Position numbers and translations under genes: made by a program
Source: Nostoc sp. B(2019)
GTDB taxonomy: Bacteria; Cyanobacteriota; Cyanobacteriia; Cyanobacteriales; Nostocaceae
NCBI RefSeq assembly: GCF_010091925.1
Contig: NZ_WVID01000021.1
Location: 67,482-116,395, forward strand
Direction of reading: 5' to 3'
DNA length: 48,914 bases
Shown: in pieces, positions 43,427 through 48,914 of the stretch
How positions within the stretch are numbered: position 1 is the first letter of the stretch
Layout: each line of letters begins with the position of its first letter
Notes under the pieces: model-generated
Database searches by the model: none
What the model was told of the DNA's origin: nothing
The model's input: only the letters and a program-made list of their open reading frames with translations

Positions 43427-44569
43427 GTGGTAGAAGAGGGTGCGTATTGGCTAGCTTGGTCGCAAATTTCTGGGATTGGCCCAGTATTACTGCGACGGTT
43501 GCAACAGCATTTCGGTACGCTAGCAATAGCTTGGAAAGCTAGTAAGGCTCAGTTGGGAGAAGTTGAGGGTTTTGGTTTTCAGACATTGGAAAAAGTCATA
43601 CAACAGCGATCGCGTCTACACCCAGAAAACCTATTTACCAAACACCAGCAAGAAAACTCCCATTTCTGGACACCAGCAGATACAGATTATCCCCGCTTGC
43701 TGCTGGAAACTCCCAGTCCACCGCCGATTTTGTACTATCGCGGTGAAGTTGAATTGCAAGAAAATCTGGGACAAAAACCACTGGTTGGAATTGTGGGGAC
43801 ACGCCAACCATCGGAGTATGGTATCCGTTGGACTCGCCAAATTAGCACAGCTTTGGCTAAAAATGGTTTTACAGTTGTTTCTGGTATGGCGGAGGGAATT
43901 GACACAGAAAGCCATAGCGCCGCGATGAAAGCAGGTGGACGCACGATCGCTGTTTTAGGTACTGGTGTAGATGTCATCTATCCACACAAAAATCGAGATC
44001 TGTACAAACAGATTTTGACTGCTGGGTTAGTCGTGAGTGAATATCCAACGAAAACACCACCTGATCGCACTCATTTTCCTCGCCGTAATCGGATTATTGC
44101 AGGTTTAAGCCGCGCCATCTTGGTAATGGAAGCACCTTTGAAATCTGGCGCTTTAATTACGGCTACTTATGCAAATGAATTTGGTCGAGATGTCTATGCA
44201 TTACCTGGAAGACTAGATGATAACCCGGCTCAAGGTTGTTTAAAGTTACTCAATCAAGGAGCTTCTTTTATTCTTAAGGAAATAGACGAACTGTTAACTA
44301 TGCTGGGAGCAGTTCCACAACTGGATGTAGTGGAGATATCCCCGACATTTGAACAGTTAAGTTTACCTGATTTATCGCCAGAACTACAAAGGGTAATGGA
44401 TGCGATCGCCGCAGGCGTACCAGAGGCGATCGCTTGTGATGCTCTACCCTTTGATTTTATTGTCCAACAAACAGATTTGCCTGCTGGCTCAGTTTCCAGC
44501 GCTTTGTTGCAGTTAGAACTTATGGGTTTAATTTCCCAACTGCCAGGAATGCGGTATCAGAAAAGTTAA
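43427..44569 (+). CDS. dprA: DNA-processing protein DprA/Smf
   Basis: A protein of 380 aa from GTG 43427 (GAGGATGGAATT upstream), giving the usual start VEEGAYWLAWSQISGIG. The frame is open from ATG 43331, but those 32 codons come from a heptamer repeat and CCCCACTCCCC-type low-complexity DNA. An N-terminal helix-hairpin region (GIGPVLLRRLQQHFG) precedes the Rossmann-like DprA domain with GTRQPSEYG, VVSGMAEGIDTESH, AVLGTGVDVIYPHKN, FPRRNRIIAGLS and KSGALITATYANE. A C-terminal winged-helix part follows (about 320-375). DprA loads RecA on incoming single-stranded DNA during natural transformation. No other competence genes are in view. Confidence 0.93.
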   Translation: MVEEGAYWLAWSQISGIGPVLLRRLQQHFGTLAIAWKASKAQLGEVEGFGFQTLEKVIQQRSRLHPENLFTKHQQENSHFWTPADTDYPRLLLETPSPPPILYYRGEVELQENLGQKPLVGIVGTRQPSEYGIRWTRQISTALAKNGFTVVSGMAEGIDTESHSAAMKAGGRTIAVLGTGVDVIYPHKNRDLYKQILTAGLVVSEYPTKTPPDRTHFPRRNRIIAGLSRAILVMEAPLKSGALITATYANEFGRDVYALPGRLDDNPAQGCLKLLNQGASFILKEIDELLTMLGAVPQLDVVEISPTFEQLSLPDLSPELQRVMDAIAAGVPEAIACDALPFDFIVQQTDLPAGSVSSALLQLELMGLISQLPGMRYQKS

Positions 44570-44897
44570 AAGTTTAAGATATATTAATTTTTAAATATGA
44601 GAATTGCTCTATGACAAAATAAATTGTATGGAATTTTATTTGGATAAATTTGCCAAGTTTGTCAATGAGCTAACTGGGTATTAATAGTGTGAAATATCTT
44701 GATTATAAGTCTATAAATTTATTCATGATATTTCCAGTATCCAACATTTAATCCTACGCTCAAGTACTTTGAAAAACTCGAAATGGTACTAGCAGCGGAA
44801 TTTATTATCGGTGAGTTAGGTATTTAAGACGACAATTTCCTGAATTGCCGTCTTAAATACCAACTGATGTTCTCTTTATTTAGATGAACCACAAATC
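44570..44897. other. Intergenic region with decayed coding traces and a long hairpin
   Basis: Two short frames look protein-like: 44628-44684 (MEFYLDKFAKFVNELTGY) and 44729-44827 (ending KYFEKLEMVLAAEFIIGELG). They may be remnants of a lost gene, but I cannot name it. GGTATTTAAGACG (44819-44831) and its exact complement (44849-44861), plus an inner CAATT/AATTG pair, give an 18-bp stem over 43 nt, 37 bp before the methyltransferase ATG. Confidence 0.4.
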
Positions 44898-45629
44898 ATG
44901 AATTTAATAATTAGATCTTTGGCTCGCGAAGTTGTCAAAGGGCCTATAGGACAAGTTCTGTTTTTTGGAAATGCTCGTTTTTGTCCGATTTGCCAAAGCA
45001 ATTTGCGATCTTTTCTACCATACGGCTATCCCCGCAGACTGGATGTTAGGTGTCCTATCTGCGATTCAGTAGAAAGACATCGACTAATTTGGTTATTCTT
45101 TCAAACGAAAACTAATCTTTTTGATTCAAATAACAAAAAAATGCTCCACGTTGCACCAGAAGGGTGTTTAGGTACTCGGCTGAGTGGAATGCAGAATTTA
45201 GAATATTTGTCCGCAGATATTGATAATCCTGCCGCTATGGTAAAGATGGATATCACGAATATTCAATATCCAGATAATACTTTTAATGTGATTTATTGCA
45301 GCCATGTTCTTGAACACGTTTTAGATGATCGAAAGGCGATGCGCGAGTTTTATCGAGTCTTAACTAATGAAGGTTGGGCTGTCCTACAAGTACCAATAAT
45401 GTTAGAAACTACTTATGAAGATCCAGCAATTATATATCCTGCTGAAAGAGCAAAAGCATTTGGTCAATCCGATCATGTTAGATGCTACGGTCAAGATTAT
45501 GAACAACGTCTAATTGATGCTGGATTTAACGTCAAACGGATTAAGGTCACTGAAGTTGTTAAGCAGGAGGAAATAGAACGGATGAGAATTGATGAAAAGG
45601 AAGATATTTTCTTCTGTACTAAGTCATAG
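44898..45629 (+). CDS. Class I methyltransferase with N-terminal zinc ribbon
   Basis: A 243-aa protein. FCPICQSN and RCPICDSVERHR form a four-cysteine zinc-ribbon-like start (about 28-60). The methyltransferase core follows: MLHVAPEGCLG in the motif I place, LEYLSADID, VIYCSHVLEHVLDDRKAM and VLQVPIM. Motif I lacks the usual GxGxG, but the later motifs are good. Proteins of this build are often found near surface-glycan genes. The substrate is unknown. A long hairpin ends 37 bp upstream. Confidence 0.8.
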   Translation: MNLIIRSLAREVVKGPIGQVLFFGNARFCPICQSNLRSFLPYGYPRRLDVRCPICDSVERHRLIWLFFQTKTNLFDSNNKKMLHVAPEGCLGTRLSGMQNLEYLSADIDNPAAMVKMDITNIQYPDNTFNVIYCSHVLEHVLDDRKAMREFYRVLTNEGWAVLQVPIMLETTYEDPAIIYPAERAKAFGQSDHVRCYGQDYEQRLIDAGFNVKRIKVTEVVKQEEIERMRIDEKEDIFFCTKS

Positions 45630-45646
45630 ACTCATAAAATCCGAAA

Positions 45647-47266
45647 TCATCTTGGGGGGTAATATTGGGGATTCATCGCTGGGGATGGATACCCGTTTAT
45701 GGGTGTAGTACTTCCCATGCCGTTGGGTGGAGGAGCTATTATTGGAGACTGATAGCCGCTGATGGGCATATTAGTTGTTGTAGTGTTCGGTACAGGAGGA
45801 GTTATAACTGGGGATTGATAACCAGTTCCAGGTATGGTAGCTGGCGGATTATTGGGCGTGACAGCATTTTGGCTAAACTGTTCGTAAGCAGAACGAGAAA
45901 TTGAGCTAATCAGTTTCTCGGCGCGAGGATCGTTATTAGGGCGTTGTACCATCACAGCGGCTATGTAGCGTTTGCCAGTTGGGATATCAACCAAACCGGC
46001 ATCTGCTAGCATTGTCCCAATATCGCCCGTTTTATGGTATATTCTTGCACCTGCACCCAAACCGGATGGCAATAAATTATCTTTCTCAGTTCGGCGCATG
46101 ATATCAAGGATTTGATCGCGCGATCGCATACTCACTAAATTCCCTTGATTCACAATAGCGATCAAATTCCCTAATTCTTTGGGACTGGTAGTATTTGTCC
46201 CTTGCAAATCTGGAAGTAGATTACGAATTGTTGTGGTTGTCAATCCCCAACTGCGGAAACGCTGGTTTAGCACCTCCCTACCTCCCAGATGGGCAATCAA
46301 CATATTTGTCGCTGTGTTGTCGCTGATTGTAATCATTTTAGTTGCGACTTCCAAAGCGGAGTACTGGGTTCCTGCTGGTTTGTATTGCAGATTTCCTGAG
46401 CCGCCAGCGATCATTTCCTGTTGCATGGTCAGCATTTCATCTAGGCGGATTTTCCCTGCATCTACATCTTGGAAAAAAGCAACCAGAATCGGCACTTTAA
46501 TCGTACTAGCCGCCGGAAAACTGGCGGAACCATTCACATCCACGTAAGCCCCAGTATCTAAATCTACTAAGAATGCTCCAGGTGTTAGATCTGAGTTAGC
46601 TGCTGCCAGATTTTGCACAGCATTTTTCAAAGGAGTAATTTCTTGGGATAGATATAAGCTCGAAACTGATGGATTTTGGGTAGGTTGTGGTTGCGATCGC
46701 CCAACACCAACATTAGTATTAGATTGCCCCGAAGAAGTTGTAGTGATGCGATTAGCAGGGTCTAATACCGACAACGCTGTCCCGACGATTGCGCCAATAC
46801 CAACTCCCACAATTAATAATCGCAGGACATACAACATAGTTCTTGCCATTGGCTTTAACCGCGTTTTACGCGATACTGGTCTGCCTTTTTTCGGCAACAA
46901 CTGCTTTTCTACACGCAGTGTTCTTGACTTAACAGCACCCGGTTGCAAGGGTGGAATCTTCCCTTTTGCAGTCGGAATTGGTTTTACTGCTGCTGGCATG
47001 ACTAACCCCTTCACCCTACGTGTACCAGTAGGGGGTGGGGGAGAACTGATACTTTTTTTGACGCGTGTTGACGCCACCTCTCCACCAGTAGCAGAGTGCT
47101 GCTGGCTGTTTTTCGCTTTCTTCTGTACCACCTTTTGGACTTTCGGTGGATGCTGGCGATTGTTTAAAGGTTGACGCCGCGAGAAAGCTGTTAGTTTGTC
47201 ACTCGACTCTGACACCGCTACTCCTTGTGACACGCTTGACTTTTTGATTGCAGATTCCTGACCCAA
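45647..47266 (-). CDS. Class A beta-lactamase-fold serine hydrolase, membrane-anchored
   Basis: A 539-aa protein. The N-terminal 140 residues are basic, Pro/Lys-rich and disordered-looking. One membrane helix (about 144-168) leads to a beta-lactamase domain (about 205-465). The active-site motifs are STIK (S254, K257), SDN (315-317) and KTG (412-414). The omega loop reads NLLPDLQGTNTTSPKEL, without the Glu that deacylates in class A enzymes (E166) and without the Asn170 partner. Antibiotic hydrolysis is therefore doubtful, and a peptidoglycan or peptide substrate is possible. The C-terminal tail (about 480-539) is Pro-rich with three GYQSPxI/GYPSPxM repeats. Convergent with the methyltransferase gene, 17 bp apart. 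Confidence 0.85.
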   Translation of the reverse strand: MGQESAIKKSSVSQGVAVSESSDKLTAFSRRQPLNNRQHPPKVQKVVQKKAKNSQQHSATGGEVASTRVKKSISSPPPPTGTRRVKGLVMPAAVKPIPTAKGKIPPLQPGAVKSRTLRVEKQLLPKKGRPVSRKTRLKPMARTMLYVLRLLIVGVGIGAIVGTALSVLDPANRITTTSSGQSNTNVGVGRSQPQPTQNPSVSSLYLSQEITPLKNAVQNLAAANSDLTPGAFLVDLDTGAYVDVNGSASFPAASTIKVPILVAFFQDVDAGKIRLDEMLTMQQEMIAGGSGNLQYKPAGTQYSALEVATKMITISDNTATNMLIAHLGGREVLNQRFRSWGLTTTTIRNLLPDLQGTNTTSPKELGNLIAIVNQGNLVSMRSRDQILDIMRRTEKDNLLPSGLGAGARIYHKTGDIGTMLADAGLVDIPTGKRYIAAVMVQRPNNDPRAEKLISSISRSAYEQFSQNAVTPNNPPATIPGTGYQSPVITPPVPNTTTTNMPISGYQSPIIAPPPNGMGSTTPINGYPSPAMNPQYYPPR

Positions 47267-47388
47267 AACTTAATCTTCAAACACTTTGATACTAAAATCC
47301 TCTCTGCTACTAAGTAGCATTTTTGTGTTTATAAGTTTAAGCCATATTCATTGTTTTAGGGATGATTGGATACATATTAAACAATGAA

Positions 47389-48129
47389 TTACAAGTTTTC
47401 ACTATTATGCTGGTTTTTAAGCGCCCATTCCACCTGGTGTACAATCCCGCGCAGCATTGCTACTTCGCCTGTTTCCAGGTGAGCGCGATTATACAGTTGG
47501 CGAAACTTCTTCATACGACTAGCTGCCGTATGCGGATAAAGATAACCTATTTTCAACAGTAGTGATTCTAGTTGCTGGTAGTATGCTTCCACAACATCCA
47601 AAGGTGCGAGTTCAGGTTGAGATCGGGTCTGAGTCTCAGGTAACTCTGCACATTGTGCCAGTTCATAACAGCAAATTGCCACAGCAGTAGCCAAATTCAG
47701 AGATAGATAATTCTGACTTGTGGGAATGCAAACAAACCGCTGAGCATAGTTTAATTCTTCATTGCTTAATCCCCGGTCTTCCCTGCCAAAAATTAGGGCT
47801 GCGGGTTTTTCTGGTTCCTCCAGTAACCAGGGTAGCGCGGCGCGGGGGGTTTCTAAAGGCATTTCCCAACTCCGAACGCGGCCGGTGGTGGCGATCGCCC
47901 GTACACATCCCTGTAACGCTTCTGGTAAAGTTGCTACCAATACCGCAGATTCTAAAATTTCTTTAGCATGGACTGCCATCTTTAAAGCTTCCACCGACAG
48001 CGGATTGCACTGAGGATTTACCAATACTAAATGATGTAGCCCGAAATTTTTCATTACTCTGGCGATCGCCCCGACATTTAAAGGCCCAGCTGGCTCTACC
48101 AACACAATTCTTAACCCAGCCAAGCTCAT
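47389..48129 (-). CDS. SpoU/TrmJ-like RNA 2'-O-methyltransferase
   Basis: A 246-aa protein of the SPOUT (alpha/beta knot) class. Motif 1 is RIVLVEPAGPLNVGAIARVM (N and R of the catalytic pair), motif 2 ALIFGREDRGLSNEEL and motif 3 NYLSLNLATAVAICCYELA. Together they bind SAM in the knot. The C-terminal about 70 residues are helical and Arg-rich, as in TrmJ, which methylates tRNA position 32. An rRNA target cannot be excluded. The start MSLAGLRIVLVEP is standard for the family. Confidence 0.9.
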   Translation of the reverse strand: MSLAGLRIVLVEPAGPLNVGAIARVMKNFGLHHLVLVNPQCNPLSVEALKMAVHAKEILESAVLVATLPEALQGCVRAIATTGRVRSWEMPLETPRAALPWLLEEPEKPAALIFGREDRGLSNEELNYAQRFVCIPTSQNYLSLNLATAVAICCYELAQCAELPETQTRSQPELAPLDVVEAYYQQLESLLLKIGYLYPHTAASRMKKFRQLYNRAHLETGEVAMLRGIVHQVEWALKNQHNSENL

Positions 48130-48914
48130 GTTTTGCCTCCCGCGATCGCACTAAAGAAATAATTATAAGGGTGCTTTCAAAGAAGTGTATCCTTTTCTTC
48201 ATTGTAAACGTGGCACGACAGGCACATTCAACTAGGCGATCATGATCGTGCGATCGCCTAGAATATCAATTTTGTCGTTGTGCAGAAGGTCGCAGAAAAA
48301 GTACTAAGCAATGCCAAAATACAGCATTTTTAGCTACAAATTATTTTGCAGCCTTTGCCGAACGATGCAACTAACGCTGACAATAGCGTAGCGCCTATTG
48401 TCACTAGGGCAGCTATCCCACATAAAATTGGTAACTTTTGCGACAACAACCATAAGTTGTCCAAACTAACAACCAATTGTTGACCAAGATAGACTCTGAA
48501 ATGTTTATTCTTTCGTTAGGGCGATCGCTGCAAGAAAACCTACTGACAATTATTAGTTGACCAAGAGTAGAAATATAAGGCATTAATTGACCAAAAGTTG
48601 TAAACTCGGAGTCTACTAGCATTTTGTGAAACCAGTTTTATAAAATTTATGACTTAGTAGACTCCGCAAGTAATTCAGTTAATTCCTGATTATTCGTTAA
48701 GGTATAACGCAAATAGCTACATTGCATAACATAGTAGTGTTTTTCTCCTAGCTTGGTGAGATTTCCTGTAAGCTTATCCTCTAAATCATCCTTCAAATCC
48801 TCTAATGTTAATTTAAGTCTTCTCCTTGTTAGCCTTCCAGGGTTAGCGCATCTCAAATGCTATTGACAAGCGAATTTAGAGATATCATTATATTGGGATA
48901 AACAAGCAGCAAGA
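48130..48914. other. Repeat-rich right end without a confident gene
   Basis: Contents: CTAGGCGATC and its complement around a 10-nt loop (48232-48261, HIP1-containing); GACAATAG/CTATTGTC (48379-48402); three TTGACCAA octamers (48480, 48557, 48587) in similar AT-rich context; and CGGAGTCTACTA (48607-48618) with its perfect complement (48655-48666). Minus-strand frames at 48413-48622 and 48647-48856 are discussed elsewhere. No tRNA or mobile gene is seen. Confidence 0.5.
48647..48856 (-). CDS. Possible small protein, 69 aa, uncertain
   Basis: A TTG-started frame, MRCANPGRLTRRRLKLTLED and onward to a Lys/Glu/Leu-rich body (TLEDLKDDLEDKLTGNLTKL, YYVMQCSYLRYTLTNNQEL). The second part has the composition of a real protein. 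The only good ribosome site, AAGGAG, lies inside the frame at the RRR codons, with no ATG, GTG or TTG at proper distance, so the start may be mutated or the frame may be a gene remnant. TATAAT occurs upstream on the same strand near 48890. Function unknown. Confidence 0.3.
   Translation of the reverse strand: MRCANPGRLTRRRLKLTLEDLKDDLEDKLTGNLTKLGEKHYYVMQCSYLRYTLTNNQELTELLAESTKS

Noticed and set aside
48413-48622. 69-codon minus-strand frame with FGQL/LGQL repeats
   Set aside because: The repeats come from the TTGACCAA octamers; no ribosome site and no family. Kept only as part of the right-end repeat region.
1-48914. CRISPR arrays, tRNA or rRNA genes, phage or intact transposase genes
   Set aside because: Looked for regular spaced repeats, T-loop motifs and transposase domains on both strands by eye; none seen.

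Overview
The window looks like chromosomal DNA of a filamentous, probably heterocyst-forming cyanobacterium (Nostocales: Nostoc, Anabaena, Calothrix or a relative). The evidence is the very frequent octamer GCGATCGC (HIP1) inside and between genes, heptanucleotide and palindromic intergenic repeats of the kind known from Nostoc, and the gene repertoire (kinase-MORN and FHA proteins, SLH proteins, DUF2301, a cyanobacterial-type bacterial tyrosine kinase). I saw no rRNA, tRNA, CRISPR array or intact insertion sequence. The species cannot be fixed from this window.

Layout. Positions 1-2936 (minus strand) hold a signalling trio: a membrane FHA protein, a Ser/Thr kinase with C-terminal MORN repeats, and the start of a secreted Pro/Thr-repeat protein that runs off the left edge. 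A gap at 2937-3742 carries a 200-bp MITE-like element and the decayed 3' end of a Uma2-type endonuclease gene. Next come a beta-helix/SLH surface protein (minus) and a small radical-SAM activase (plus). Positions 6337-11963 (minus) form an unusual five-gene set. It contains six Cys-less HMA_2-like domains spread over four proteins, one being a P-type ATPase without the canonical CPx motif, plus a DUF5132 protein. A tandem 11-bp-period element resembling a cyanobacterial Pho box precedes its first gene. Peptide deformylase and an HtrA-type protease lie upstream on the same strand.

Positions 14119-17486 (plus) carry dnaA and aspS. After a 1.2-kb gene-poor stretch, positions 18784-39133 form one plus-strand exopolysaccharide/surface-glycan locus. 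It comprises a small Cys/His protein, a Wzz/BY-kinase, a Wzx flippase, an FrhB-like Fe-S protein paired with a polysaccharide pyruvyl transferase, several glycosyltransferases, a methyltransferase, a hexapeptide acyltransferase, a Wzy-like polymerase, a WecG/TagA/CpsF transferase and the initiating polyprenyl-P sugar phosphotransferase. A HIP1-containing hairpin with a T-run closes it, and a membrane acyltransferase follows. Together these genes could start a repeat unit on a lipid carrier, extend and decorate it (pyruvyl, acetyl, methyl), flip it, polymerise it and control chain length, which is the Wzx/Wzy-dependent scheme.

Positions 40484-48129 are mostly housekeeping: a 51-aa basic protein, a SAM hydroxide adenosyltransferase (DUF62), DUF2301 and YdcF-like membrane proteins, dprA, a methyltransferase, a class-A beta-lactamase-fold membrane protein and a TrmJ/SpoU RNA methyltransferase. 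The right end (48130-48914) is repeat-rich with no confident gene. The most unusual part is the HMA_2/DUF5132/CPx-less ATPase cluster.
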